Position numbers and translations under genes: made by a program
The notes under the pieces: generated by a model
The model's database searches: none
What the model saw: the letters and a program-made list of their open reading frames with translations, nothing else
What the model was told of the DNA's origin: nothing
DNA from: Nocardioides sp.
GTDB taxonomy: Bacteria; Actinomycetota; Actinomycetes; Propionibacteriales; Nocardioidaceae
Assembly: GCF_030149505.1 (NCBI RefSeq)
Contig: NZ_JASBRN010000046.1
Location: 1-57,235, forward strand
Direction of reading: 5' to 3'
Length of the DNA stretch: 57,235 bases
Shown: positions 8,442-15,962 of the stretch, in pieces
How the letters are laid out: each line of letters opens with the position of its first letter
How positions within the stretch are numbered: the stretch's first letter is position 1

Positions 8442-9382
8442 CCCCCGCGTGGTGGGGCGCTCTGCTCGGTGCCGCCGCCGGCGCCGGGCTGCTCCTCGTC
8501 GTGGCGCGGCTGCGGGTGATGGGTCGCGCCCAGCTCTCCGACCGGGTGCTGCCCTACGTCCGCGACCTGCCGCAGGTGGGCTCCCGGCCGACCCCTCGTC
8601 GGACCGACGGCTCACCGCTCCTCGGCGCAGCCGTCGCCGTCTACGGCCCCGTGCTCCGGACCCTCGCCGACAGCGTGGAGCGGGTCCTCGGCGGGGCGAC
8701 CTCGGTGCGGCGGCGCATCGAGCGCGCTGGTCTCGACCTGACCGTCCAGGACTTCCGGGTCCAGCAGGTCGTCTGGGGGCTCGTCGGCCTCGGCACCACC
8801 GCGGCCTGGGGGCTGCTGCGCACCCTGGGCGGCAACGGCGGGGTCCTCGGTCACGCCCTCGTCTCGCTCGTCGCCTTCGCCTTCGGGGTGCTGGCCCGCG
8901 ACACCCACCTGACCTCCCAGGTGCGCACCCGCGAGCGCCGGATCGTCGCGGAGTTCCCCACCATCGCCGAGCTCCTCGCCCTCTCGGTGGCCGCGGGCGA
9001 GAGCCCGGTCGGCGCCCTCGACCGGGTCGTCCAACGCTCGCGCGGCGAGCTGAGCCGCGACCTCGGCGCCGTGCTCGCCGCGATCCGCACCGGCGAGCCG
9101 GTCGGCGCCGCCTTCGACCGGCTCGCTGCCACCACCGGCGTCCCCGTCGTCGCCCGCTTCGCCCAGGGCGTCGCGGTCGCCGTCGAGCGGGGTACGCCGC
9201 TGGCCGACGTCCTCCACGCGCAGGCCGCGGACGTCCGCGAGGCCGGACGCCGGGAGCTGATCGAGACCGCCGCCCGGCGCGAGGTGCTGATGATGGTGCC
9301 CGTCGTCTTCCTCGTGCTGCCGGTGACCGTGCTCTTCGCCTTCTGGCCCGGCCTGGTCGGGCTCAGCCTCACCGCCCCCTGA
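8438..9382 (+). CDS. tadC: Tad pilus inner-membrane protein TadC
   Basis: A 314-residue second GspF-family platform protein. It starts at a GTG in a GTGA overlap with tadB. The sequence has an N-terminal helix (WWGALLGAAAGAGLLLVVAR), a linker with TSVRRRIERAGLDLTVQDF, a paired membrane region, the cytoplasmic GspF core (EFPTIAELLALSVAAGESPV) and C-terminal helices ending MMVPVVFLVLPVTVLFAFW. This organisation is that of TadC. A 40-base gap with a strong ribosome binding site follows before the Flp-like gene. Confidence 0.92.
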   Translation: MTPAWWGALLGAAAGAGLLLVVARLRVMGRAQLSDRVLPYVRDLPQVGSRPTPRRTDGSPLLGAAVAVYGPVLRTLADSVERVLGGATSVRRRIERAGLDLTVQDFRVQQVVWGLVGLGTTAAWGLLRTLGGNGGVLGHALVSLVAFAFGVLARDTHLTSQVRTRERRIVAEFPTIAELLALSVAAGESPVGALDRVVQRSRGELSRDLGAVLAAIRTGEPVGAAFDRLAATTGVPVVARFAQGVAVAVERGTPLADVLHAQAADVREAGRRELIETAARREVLMMVPVVFLVLPVTVLFAFWPGLVGLSLTAP

Positions 9383-9422
9383 CTCACCCCCTCCTGCTCA
9401 CGCCCTCTCGGAAGGAAGTCCC

Positions 9423-9617
9423 ATGACCCACCTGCAGCTCTTGGTGCTGACGTTGGTCGGCGCCCTGCCCTCCGCCCGGTCCCGTGACGACCGCGGCGAC
9501 GTGCCGGGCTGGGTGCTCGTGACCGTCATGACGGCCGGGCTGGTCGCGGCACTCACCACCGTCGCCCAGGACGAGCTGGCCTCCCTGCTGCGCCGGGCGC
9601 TCAACCAGGTCCAGTAG
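9423..9617 (+). CDS. Small Flp-like pilin candidate
   Basis: A 64-residue protein located where actinobacterial tad operons carry the small pilin. After a short leader, SRDDRGDVPGWVLVTVMTAG leads into one hydrophobic helix (about 30-48) and a C-terminal amphipathic part (DELASLLRRALNQVQ). This is the layout of Flp/DUF4244-like pilins, with a possible prepilin processing site near the Arg-Gly-Asp. It has the strongest ribosome binding site of the operon (CTCTCGGAAGGA, six bases before ATG), consistent with an abundant structural subunit. Not proven to be the pilin: the usual Gly/Glu processing motif is only approximate. Confidence 0.75.
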   Translation: MTHLQLLVLTLVGALPSARSRDDRGDVPGWVLVTVMTAGLVAALTTVAQDELASLLRRALNQVQ

Positions 9618-10015
9618 TGCCCGGCACCCGACGCCGCACCCGGTCCGAGGGCGGCGCCGCCGTCGTCGACTTCGTGCTGGTCGTCGTGGTGCTGGTGCCG
9701 CTCGTCCTCGGCGTCATGCAGGTCTCGCTGGTCCTGCTGGTGCGCAACACGCTCACCGCCGCGGCCTCCGACGGAGCGCGGTACGCCGCCACGGTCGGCC
9801 GCGGTCCTGCCGACGGTGTCGCCCGCACCCGCGAGCAGATCGCCGGGGCACTTGCGGCCCGGTTCGCCGAGGACGTCGACGCCCGGGTCGTCAGCATCGA
9901 CGGCGCACCCACGGTCGTCGTGACGGTCCGCGCCTCCGTGCCCGCCCTCGGGCTCGGAGGTCCCGGCGTCGACCTGCAGGTCGACGGGCACGCCGTGCAG
10001 GAGGTCCAGCCGTGA
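9617..10015 (+). CDS. TadE-like minor pilin
   Basis: A 132-residue protein beginning at a GTG that overlaps the previous stop by one base. The TadE signature is at the N-terminus: basic residues, then EGGAAVVDFVLVVVVLVPLV with the acidic residue five positions into the hydrophobic stretch region, followed by LVRNTLTAAASDGARYAA. TadE proteins are minor pseudopilins exported by the Tad machine and needed for pilus stability. The remainder is a small extracellular domain ending VQEVQP. The stop overlaps the next start by four bases (GTGA). Confidence 0.85.
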   Translation: MPGTRRRTRSEGGAAVVDFVLVVVVLVPLVLGVMQVSLVLLVRNTLTAAASDGARYAATVGRGPADGVARTREQIAGALAARFAEDVDARVVSIDGAPTVVVTVRASVPALGLGGPGVDLQVDGHAVQEVQP

Positions 10016-10614
10016 GCCACGCCTGGTTCCCGGGTCGCAGGCGTGCCCGACGTACGGCGACTGAGGGACGCCCGGGACACGCAGGACGTCGGGCGCGCAC
10101 GGGGGTCGCGACCACGGCGGGCAGCCACGACGCAGCCGGGAGGTCGGGAGGCCACCTCCGGGCCGTCCCTGCGGGGCGGCGCAGCGACGAGCAGGGCAGC
10201 GCGCTCATCGAGGTGGTGTGGCTCGGCGTCCTCCTGCTGCTGCCGATGCTGTGGATCGTGCTGAGCGTCTTCGAGGTGCAGCGCGGTGCCTTCTCGGTCG
10301 AGGCCGCAGCCCGCTCGGCTGCCCGCGCGTACGCCCTGGCCGGCGAGGACGCGTTGGGCCGCTCCCGGGCCGAGGCGGCGGCCCGCCAGGCGCTGGCCGA
10401 CCAGGGCCTCGAGGACGCGCCGCTGGACGTCCGGGTCAGCTGCACCACGCCGCCCGCCTGCCACAGCGGCACCTCGGTGATCACCGTGGTAGTCGGCACC
10501 CAGGTGGATCTCCCGCTGCTGCCCGACGTGCTGGGGGCCGGGCAGCCGACGTTCGCCCTCGACGCGACGCACACCGTGCCGATCGGGCGGTTCCAGGAGG
10601 TGGAGGCACCGTGA
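10012..10614 (+). CDS. Second TadE/TadF-like pilus protein with basic N-terminal extension
   Basis: A 200-residue protein. Residues about 60-95 read EQGSALIEVVWLGVLLLLPM and then VQRGAFSVEAAARSAARAYA, the TadE/TadF pattern of an acidic residue at the head of a transmembrane helix. The preceding 58 residues are Arg-rich, low in complexity and unlike the family, so translation could begin further inside; the GTGA overlap with the upstream gene supports the long form. The extracellular part contains two cysteines (SCTTPPACH) that could form a disulphide. Its place and coupling in the operon make a minor pilin role likely. Confidence 0.8.
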   Translation: MSHAWFPGRRRARRTATEGRPGHAGRRARTGVATTAGSHDAAGRSGGHLRAVPAGRRSDEQGSALIEVVWLGVLLLLPMLWIVLSVFEVQRGAFSVEAAARSAARAYALAGEDALGRSRAEAAARQALADQGLEDAPLDVRVSCTTPPACHSGTSVITVVVGTQVDLPLLPDVLGAGQPTFALDATHTVPIGRFQEVEAP

Positions 10615-11198
10615 CCGCCGCCGGCCCCCGGGGTCGAGACCTGGGTCGAGGCCGGAGTCGAGGTGCGGGTCGAGGCATGAGCACGCGCAGGAGCGCGTCG
10701 TGGGGCCTCGACCCACACCTCGACCCACACCTCGAGCCGCACCTCGACCCAGCCGCCCGTCGACGCACCGACCGCGGCTCGGTAACACCGCTGATCGTCG
10801 GGTTCGCCGTGGTGCTCGCGCTCGGGATCGCGCTGGTGACCGATGCGACCGCGGCGTACCTGCAGCGATCGGGCCTGAGCACCCTGGCCGACGGCGCCGC
10901 CTTGTCGGGAGCCGACGCGGGCGCCAGCGGGCGCAGCACCTACACCCAGGGCGTGCCGGCCGACGAGTTGCCCGTGGACCTGGCGGCGGCACGCGCCGGG
11001 GTGGCGGACTACCTGCGGCAGGTGCGCGCGTTCGAGGAGTACCCCGGGCTGCGCTGGTCGGTGCGGGTCGATGCCGCGACCAGCAGTGTCTACGTCCGCC
11101 TCACCGCCCCGCTCGACCTGCCGCTCGCGATCCCGGGCGGCCCCGAGGAGGCGCTGGTCAGCGCGGAGGGCGAGGGCTCGACCTCCGTGGACGACTGA
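10611..11198 (+). CDS. TadG-like pilus-associated protein
   Basis: A 195-residue protein if started at the GTG overlapping the upstream stop, or 173 residues from the internal ATG at 10677 (MSTRRSASWG). The core is RGSVTPLIVGFAVVLALGIA with LSTLADGAALSGADAG, as in TadG-related and Rv3654c-type proteins of actinobacterial tad loci. It is much shorter than proteobacterial TadG and lacks a von Willebrand domain. The N-terminal part, including LDPHLDPHLEPHLDP, is encoded by a dispersed inverted-repeat element (see 10631-10750), so this region is probably acquired rather than ancestral. It ends the operon; a strong terminator hairpin follows. Confidence 0.8.
   Translation: MTAAGPRGRDLGRGRSRGAGRGMSTRRSASWGLDPHLDPHLEPHLDPAARRRTDRGSVTPLIVGFAVVLALGIALVTDATAAYLQRSGLSTLADGAALSGADAGASGRSTYTQGVPADELPVDLAAARAGVADYLRQVRAFEEYPGLRWSVRVDAATSSVYVRLTAPLDLPLAIPGGPEEALVSAEGEGSTSVDD
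10631..10750. repeat. Dispersed inverted-repeat element, copy A (inside tadG-like gene)
   Basis: The inner arms GTCGAGGTGCGGGTCGAGGC (10657-10676) and GCCTCGACCCACACCTCGAC (10705-10724) are reverse complements with a single mismatch; imperfect complementarity extends outward to arms of about 46 bases. The loop contains GCGCGTCGTGG. A second copy with the same left arm and loop word lies at 12495-12562 between two other genes, so this is a dispersed element and not just codon bias. It supplies the first coding segment of the tadG-like gene. Confidence 0.7.
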
Positions 11199-11215
11199 GC
11201 CCGGCCCGGCACGAG

Positions 11216-11258
11216 CTGGAGGTCCTGTCCGGCACCTGGTGCCGGACAGGACCTCCAG
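11216..11258. terminator. Strong bidirectional terminator hairpin
   Basis: A 21-base perfect inverted repeat (CTGGAGGTCCTGTCCGGCAC and one further base, with its complement) around a one-base centre lies between the convergent tad operon and the WD40 gene. It has no T-tract but is the longest perfect hairpin seen in the window and is well placed to end both transcripts. Confidence 0.85.
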
Positions 11259-11266
11259 CCCGAGGG

Positions 11267-12397
11267 TCAGCGACCCTCCGGGACCTCGAAGGCCTGGGGT
11301 CGACCTCTGCCCAGCGTCCAGGCCAGGACGCCGTCGTCGGCTGCCACGGAGTAGAGCGTCGCGCCGTCTGGGGCGAAGGCCAGGGCCCCGGGCTCGTCGA
11401 GGTGACCGACCAGCTCGGTCACCTCCGCGCCGCCCAGGTCGGCCGCCCCGCCGCCGACGGTCCACAGCCGGACCACGGTCGTGTCGAGCGCGGTGAGCGC
11501 GAGGGTCGTGGAGTCGGGCGAGAACGCGAGGTCGTGCAGGCGGACCCCCGGCAGCCGCGCGACCTCGGTGCCGTCCGCGGCGTCCCAGACGACCGGCACG
11601 CCGTCGTCGCCCGCCCCGGCCAGCCGGCGACCGTCGGGGCTCCACGCCACCGCCGGGGAGAGACCGTTACCCAGCTCGAGGACCTCCTCGGCGGCCAGGT
11701 CGTGCACCTCGACCGGACCGCCGCCGGCGGTGGCCAGCCGGGTGCCGTCGGGGCTGAAGGCCAGCTCCTCGGGCGCGTACGACGCCGTCATGCTCGCCAC
11801 GACCTCGCCCTCCTCCACCGACCAGACCAGCACCTCGGCGCCGGGGCCGGCCGCGGCGACCCGGCTGCCGTCGGGGCTGAACGCGACCGCGGTCACCGGC
11901 GACGCGTCCGTGACCTCGGCGTCCTCGAGCCCCTCGAGGGTCTGTTCGGGGCCCTCGGCCTCCAGCGGCTGGAGCACCACGGTGCCGCCGCTCACGGTGG
12001 CGACCCGCGACCAGTCCGGTGCCACGGCGACCTGGTTGCGGTCGGGGACCAGGGTCAGGGCCCCGGTCGAGGCGTCCCAGGTGCAGATGCCGTTCCAGCA
12101 GTCGGCGAGCACCCGCTCGCCGTCGGGGCTCACCGACAGCTGGTCGTCGAGCACCAGCTGGAAGGGCACGTCCTCGGCGCCGGTCCCGGTCGCCGAGCCG
12201 GTCCCGGTCGGGCCGGCCGGCTCCTCGGGGGCCTCGGAGCACCCGGCCAGCAGGCCGACCAGGAGTCCGGCGGCCACGGCACGTGGCAGCCGGGGGCGCG
12301 CCGGGGCGACACGCCGCGGAGGGGCCGCCCGCGACACGCAGCAGAGTGCTGCGGCGGCGGAGCGCATGTCGGCCGGGGACACGTGCATCTCGCTCAT
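11267..12397 (-). CDS. WD40-repeat lipoprotein
   Basis: A 376-residue exported beta-propeller protein. A ribosome binding site (GGAGGA) precedes the ATG. The hydrophobic signal segment AVAAGLLVGLLAGC ends in a lipobox (LAGC), with the lipidated Cys near residue 54; the basic region before it is unusually long, so a later start is possible. After a Gly/Thr linker there are about seven repeats with the word AFSPDG or a variant (VAFSPDGSRVAAAG, LAFSPDGTRLATAG, VAWSPDGRRLAGAG, LAFSPDSTTLALT, LAFAPDGATLYSVA). Such propellers are protein-binding scaffolds on the outer face of the membrane; the partner is unknown. It is convergent with the tad operon. Confidence 0.88.
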   Translation of the reverse strand: MSEMHVSPADMRSAAAALCCVSRAAPPRRVAPARPRLPRAVAAGLLVGLLAGCSEAPEEPAGPTGTGSATGTGAEDVPFQLVLDDQLSVSPDGERVLADCWNGICTWDASTGALTLVPDRNQVAVAPDWSRVATVSGGTVVLQPLEAEGPEQTLEGLEDAEVTDASPVTAVAFSPDGSRVAAAGPGAEVLVWSVEEGEVVASMTASYAPEELAFSPDGTRLATAGGGPVEVHDLAAEEVLELGNGLSPAVAWSPDGRRLAGAGDDGVPVVWDAADGTEVARLPGVRLHDLAFSPDSTTLALTALDTTVVRLWTVGGGAADLGGAEVTELVGHLDEPGALAFAPDGATLYSVAADDGVLAWTLGRGRPQAFEVPEGR

Positions 12398-12494
12398 CGG
12401 GTCCTCCGGGGTGGGGTCGCCAGTCTGGCCGCACCCGCGGTCTACCACCGGACCCCGGTCCTCAACCGTCGACGAGCCGTGCGCGACGGCCCCG

Positions 12495-12562
12495 GGGTCG
12501 AGGTGCGGGTCGAGGCCCGTGGACGCGTCGGCGCGCGTCGTGGCACCACGACCCCCACCTCG
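12495..12562. repeat. Dispersed inverted-repeat element, copy B
   Basis: GTCGAGGTGCGGGTCG (12495-12510) and CGACCCCCACCTCGAC (12547-12562) pair over 16 bases with one mismatch. The left arm GTCGAGGTGCGGGTCGAGGC is identical over 20 bases to that of copy A at 10657, and both loops carry GCGCGTCGTGG. It fills much of the gap between the WD40 gene start and the alcohol dehydrogenase stop and may also act as a transcript end. Confidence 0.7.
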
Positions 12563-12592
12563 ACGCCACGCGCCGGTGCCCCTCTGCGGGGA

Positions 12593-13777
12593 TCAGGGGG
12601 TGAAGACGACCTTGACCATGCCCTCCTCCTTGGCCCGGAAGTGGGCGTAGGCCTCCGGTGCCTCGTCGAGGGGCATGCGGTGCGTCGCGAACCCCTCGGT
12701 GCCCAGCGGGTCCTCGTCGTCGAGGAGCAGCGGCAGGATGTCGTCGGTCCAGCGGCGTACGTTGGCCTGGCCCATCCGCAGCTGGATCTGCTTGTCGAAC
12801 ATCGTCATCATCGGCATCGGGTCCAGCTGCCCGCCGTAGACGCCGGAGACCGACACGGTGCCGCCGCGGCGTACGGCGTCGATGGCCGTGTGCAGGGCGT
12901 CAAGGCGCTCGATGCCGGCGTTCTTCATCAGCGGCTTGGCCAGCGCGTCGGGCAGTAGGCCGACCATCTTGGCGGCGGTCTCGGCGACGGGGTTTCCGTG
13001 CGCCTCCATGCCGACCGCCTCGAGCACGGAGTCGGGGCCGCGGCCGCCGGTGGTGCGCGAGCGGACCTCCTCCCCGACCGAGTCGACCTCGTCGAGGTTG
13101 ATCGTCTCGGCTCCGCGGGCGGCCACACGGGCCAGCCGCTCGGGCACCCGGTCGACCACGATCACCCGGTGGCCGCGGTGCATCGCGATCCGCGCGGCCA
13201 TGTCGCCGATAGGTCCGGCGCCGATGACCAGCAGCGTGCCGTCCTTCGGCAGGTCGGCGTACTCGACGCCCTGCCAGGCGGTCGGCAGCACGTCGGAGAG
13301 GTAGACGAACCGGTCGTCGGAGGGCCCCTCGGGCACCTTGACCGGCAGGAAGTCGGCGAACTGCACGCGGAGGTACTCCGCCTGCCCGCCCGGCACCGCG
13401 CCGTAGAGGCTGGAGTAGCCGAGCAGCTTGGCGCCGGTGCCCTGGTCGCGGTTCTGCGTGGTCTCGCACTGGCTGTAGAGCTGCTGGTCGCACATCCAGC
13501 ACGAGCCGCAGGAGATGTTGAAGGGCACGACGACCCGGTCGCCGGGCTTGAGGTTCGTGACCGCGCTGCCGACCTCCTCCACGATGCCCATCGGCTCGTG
13601 GCCGATGATGTCGCCGGGCGTCATGAACGGCGCGAGCGGCTCGTAGAGGTGCAGGTCCGAGCCGCACAGGCCGGTGGTGGTCACCTTGATGATCGCGTCG
13701 GTCGGCTCCTCGATCCGGGGGTCGGGCACCTCCTCGACCGAGACCTTCCGGGGACCCTGCCAGGTGACTGCCTTCAT
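12593..13777 (-). CDS. Zinc-dependent alcohol dehydrogenase (MDR family)
   Basis: A 394-residue NAD(P)-dependent medium-chain dehydrogenase. The catalytic-zinc region is GLCGSDLHLYE and GHEPMG; the structural-zinc loop is C-GS-C-WM-C-x7-C; the Rossmann motif is VIGAGPIGDMAA. The long insertion after the Rossmann fold and overall similarity to glutathione-independent formaldehyde dehydrogenase-like enzymes suggest that subgroup, but the substrate is not determinable. The start MKAVTWQGP has a good ribosome binding site (GAGGAG) and overlaps the stop of the upstream SDR gene by four bases, so the two are co-translated and may act on the same substrate class. Confidence 0.93.
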   Translation of the reverse strand: MKAVTWQGPRKVSVEEVPDPRIEEPTDAIIKVTTTGLCGSDLHLYEPLAPFMTPGDIIGHEPMGIVEEVGSAVTNLKPGDRVVVPFNISCGSCWMCDQQLYSQCETTQNRDQGTGAKLLGYSSLYGAVPGGQAEYLRVQFADFLPVKVPEGPSDDRFVYLSDVLPTAWQGVEYADLPKDGTLLVIGAGPIGDMAARIAMHRGHRVIVVDRVPERLARVAARGAETINLDEVDSVGEEVRSRTTGGRGPDSVLEAVGMEAHGNPVAETAAKMVGLLPDALAKPLMKNAGIERLDALHTAIDAVRRGGTVSVSGVYGGQLDPMPMMTMFDKQIQLRMGQANVRRWTDDILPLLLDDEDPLGTEGFATHRMPLDEAPEAYAHFRAKEEGMVKVVFTP

Positions 13778-14814
13778 GTCGTGCTCCTCTCGCTCGTGCT
13801 CGTGCGCGCCACCACCGGGTCGGTGGCGGAGCGGGGGTGCGGGACGTGCTCGTCGGGGGTCGTGGCGGCCGGCGCGGCTCCGGCGAACCGGCGGCGCAGG
13901 TTGGCCAGGACGCCGGCCACGGTCGGTCCAGCGGTCCCGCGCAGGGCGTTGCCCGCGGCGCGCGGCTCCAGGACGTTGCCCGTCGTCGGGCCGGTGGGCC
14001 GGGTCAGGTCGGTGGCGATGACGCCGAAAAGCGGCCCGACCAGCCGGTCGTAGATCCAGGGCAGCGCGGTGGCGCCGAACCGGATCAGCTCGTTGGCCGG
14101 GTTCAGCTGGGCGGGCAGCCAGGCGCGGTGGGCGCGGCGCAGCAGCTGGCGGGCGGTCAGCTCCGGGGAGAAGACCGGCGGCGGGGGCCGGCCGACGAAC
14201 CCGGCGTACGACGCGGCCTGCTGGTAGATCGGGGTGTCGACGCCCCCGGGCGCGGCGTAGGCGATCCGGACGCCGGGCAGGTCGCGGTTCTCGATGCGCA
14301 GGTGGGCGGCCAGGGCGCGCACGCCGTGCTTGGAGACCGCGTACGCCGCCATACCGGGCACCCGGATGTGGCCGATGACCGAGCCGACCAGGACCAGCGA
14401 CCCGTGCTCCTGGCGCCGCAGCACCGGGACGACGTGACGGGCGAGGTTGGCCGAGCCGAGCAGGTTGGTGCGCAGGACCCCGTCGAAGACCTCGGCCGGC
14501 ACCTGGTCGATCCGGCCGTAGGCGACGACGCCGGCGGCGTGCACCGCAAGGTCGATCCGGCCGTGCCGACGTACGACGGACTCGACCATCGCCCGGACCG
14601 CCTCGTCGTCGCCGACGTCGAGGGCATGCACGGTCACCGACCCGGCACCGTGCAAGCGGCACTCGGTCGCGACCTGCTGCAGGGTCTTCTCCGACCGGGC
14701 CACCAGGACCAGGTCGTCACCGCGCTCCGCCGCGGCCAGGGCGGTGGCGCGGCCGATGCCGCTGGAGGCACCGGTCACGAGGACGGCGGCAGGGCGGGGA
14801 GTCGGCGGAGGCAT
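13774..14814 (-). CDS. Short-chain dehydrogenase/reductase
   Basis: A 346-residue classical SDR. The cofactor loop is TGASSGIGRA, the catalytic Ser lies in VLVGSVIGH and the catalytic Tyr/Lys in YAVSKHG. Residues beyond about 230 form a C-terminal extension (LPWIYDRLVGPLFGV and a Pro/Thr-rich tail) seen in larger actinobacterial SDRs that act on lipids or steroids. It is the first gene of a two-gene unit with the zinc alcohol dehydrogenase (ATGA overlap). A 22-bp tandem repeat lies just upstream. Confidence 0.9.
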   Translation of the reverse strand: MPPPTPRPAAVLVTGASSGIGRATALAAAERGDDLVLVARSEKTLQQVATECRLHGAGSVTVHALDVGDDEAVRAMVESVVRRHGRIDLAVHAAGVVAYGRIDQVPAEVFDGVLRTNLLGSANLARHVVPVLRRQEHGSLVLVGSVIGHIRVPGMAAYAVSKHGVRALAAHLRIENRDLPGVRIAYAAPGGVDTPIYQQAASYAGFVGRPPPPVFSPELTARQLLRRAHRAWLPAQLNPANELIRFGATALPWIYDRLVGPLFGVIATDLTRPTGPTTGNVLEPRAAGNALRGTAGPTVAGVLANLRRRFAGAAPAATTPDEHVPHPRSATDPVVARTSTSERSTT

Positions 14815-14885
14815 GGGGACCCGGTGCCCGGGGCTCCCGGACCGACCCCCACCTGTCGGGGGGAGGCGGCGCCCGATGCTCGAGG

Positions 14886-14968
14886 CAGCGCCGAGTCAGG
14901 CTCGAACCAGCGCCGAGTCAGGCTCCAACCGGCGCCGAGTCACGCTCGAACCGGCGCCGAGTCACCGG
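14886..14968. repeat. 22-bp tandem repeat, about 3.8 units
   Basis: Units of the form C(A/G)GCGCCGAGTCA(G/C)GCTCGAAC repeat head to tail at 14886, 14908, 14930 and a partial unit at 14952. Units differ by one to three bases. The array sits between the SDR start and the stop of the MpaB-type gene, i.e. at the end of one minus-strand transcript and the leader of the next. No open frame uses it. Confidence 0.85.
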
Positions 14969-14977
14969 GTGGCGGCC

Positions 14978-15916
14978 TCAGGCGGGGGTGGCGTCGGTGG
15001 CATCGTGACGGACGGGGCAGCCGGCGACGCCGGGGACGGGGAAGGTGCCGAGCTGGGTGACGTCGTGGCCGTCGGGGTAGGAGCGGACCCAGCGCAGGTC
15101 GGCGACACCCTGCACGGTCATCCGGGCGGGGAAGACCCGCAGCATCCGGCCGCGGGCACGCAGCGCGCCACGCATCAGCTTCTCGACCCGCGGCGGGGGC
15201 GCGGCGTACCCCAGGGCCTCGCGCAGCGGCGCGTCCATGAGGGCGCGGGAGAAGATGTCGACGGCCGGACCGGCGACCTTGGGGTACCACGTCAGCATCA
15301 GCCCGAGGGTGGAGTCGGCCACCCGGCGCGAGCCCTCGTCGTACGCGAAGTGGGCGCGCTCGTAGGAGTCCATGAGGTGCGCGAACGCGTCGTAGGTCTC
15401 GGGGATGTCGGGGATGCCCATGTGCCTGCCGAGGGCGCGGTAGTAGTTCACCGAGGCGCGCAGCTCGGTCTCGGTGAAGGGCCGCTTGCCGTAGGCGTCG
15501 AGCCAACGCTTGGGCACCACCACAAAGGTCGAGAGCACGTACCGCATCTCGTGGTCGGGGATGTCGTAGGCGCGGTGCATCTGGTTGATCCGGCGGATCG
15601 CGGCCCGCGCCTCGGGGTCCTCGAACCCCTTCTCGGCGGGCACCTCGAGGAGCAGCGCGGTGTCGTCGTACCTCTTCTGGACCGCGCCGGTGAACTGGCC
15701 GGTCGCGTCAAGCAGCGCGCCGATGCCGGGCACGGCGTAGGTGCGGAAGAGCGCGAAGGAGAGCGCCTGGTTCATGTCCCAGGGGAACTCGTGGGCCACC
15801 GCGTTGCGGTAGATCTCGCGGTAGTCGGTCTCGGGGTCGAGCCGCTCGTTGGCCTTCCGCCAGTGGTCCCGCGGCACGCCGCCGAACGTCTTGCCCCGCA
15901 CTCGGAACTCGCGCAT
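14978..15916 (-). CDS. MpaB-family (DUF2236) oxygenase
   Basis: A 312-residue protein of the DUF2236/MpaB family, thought to bind heme and oxidise lipid-like or polymeric substrates (the family includes latex clearing protein relatives). Conserved-looking segments are RIYRNAVAHEFPWDMNQALS-type sequence near the N-terminus, RINQMHRAYDIPDHEMRYVL with its histidines, and SYERAHFAYDEGSRRVAD. The ATG giving MREFRVRG was chosen over an upstream TTG because a TAGTTT -10 box lies seven bases before it, which predicts a leaderless message. It is divergent from a TetR regulator with a palindrome in the 46-base gap, so TetR control is likely. Confidence 0.87.
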   Translation of the reverse strand: MREFRVRGKTFGGVPRDHWRKANERLDPETDYREIYRNAVAHEFPWDMNQALSFALFRTYAVPGIGALLDATGQFTGAVQKRYDDTALLLEVPAEKGFEDPEARAAIRRINQMHRAYDIPDHEMRYVLSTFVVVPKRWLDAYGKRPFTETELRASVNYYRALGRHMGIPDIPETYDAFAHLMDSYERAHFAYDEGSRRVADSTLGLMLTWYPKVAGPAVDIFSRALMDAPLREALGYAAPPPRVEKLMRGALRARGRMLRVFPARMTVQGVADLRWVRSYPDGHDVTQLGTFPVPGVAGCPVRHDATDATPA

Positions 15917-15923
15917 GGACGAC

Positions 15924-15929
15924 AAACTA
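15924..15929 (-). promoter_or_regulatory. -10 box of MpaB-type gene (leaderless)
   Basis: TAGTTT read on the minus strand, seven bases before the ATG, so the transcript should start at or next to the start codon. Confidence 0.5.
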
Positions 15930-15941
15930 GAGCAACCGCTC
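15930..15941. promoter_or_regulatory. Candidate TetR operator
   Basis: GAGC-AACC-GCTC is a short palindrome lying between the -10 boxes of the divergent MpaB-type and TetR genes. Binding there would block both promoters, the usual autoregulated TetR arrangement. The position is the main argument; the arms are only four bases. Confidence 0.45.
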
Positions 15942-15950
15942 CACTCTGGC

Positions 15951-15956
15951 TAGGGT
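15951..15956 (+). promoter_or_regulatory. -10 box of tetR-type gene (leaderless)
   Basis: TAGGGT six bases before the ATG, predicting a leaderless transcript. Confidence 0.5.
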
Positions 15957-15962
15957 GCCCGC

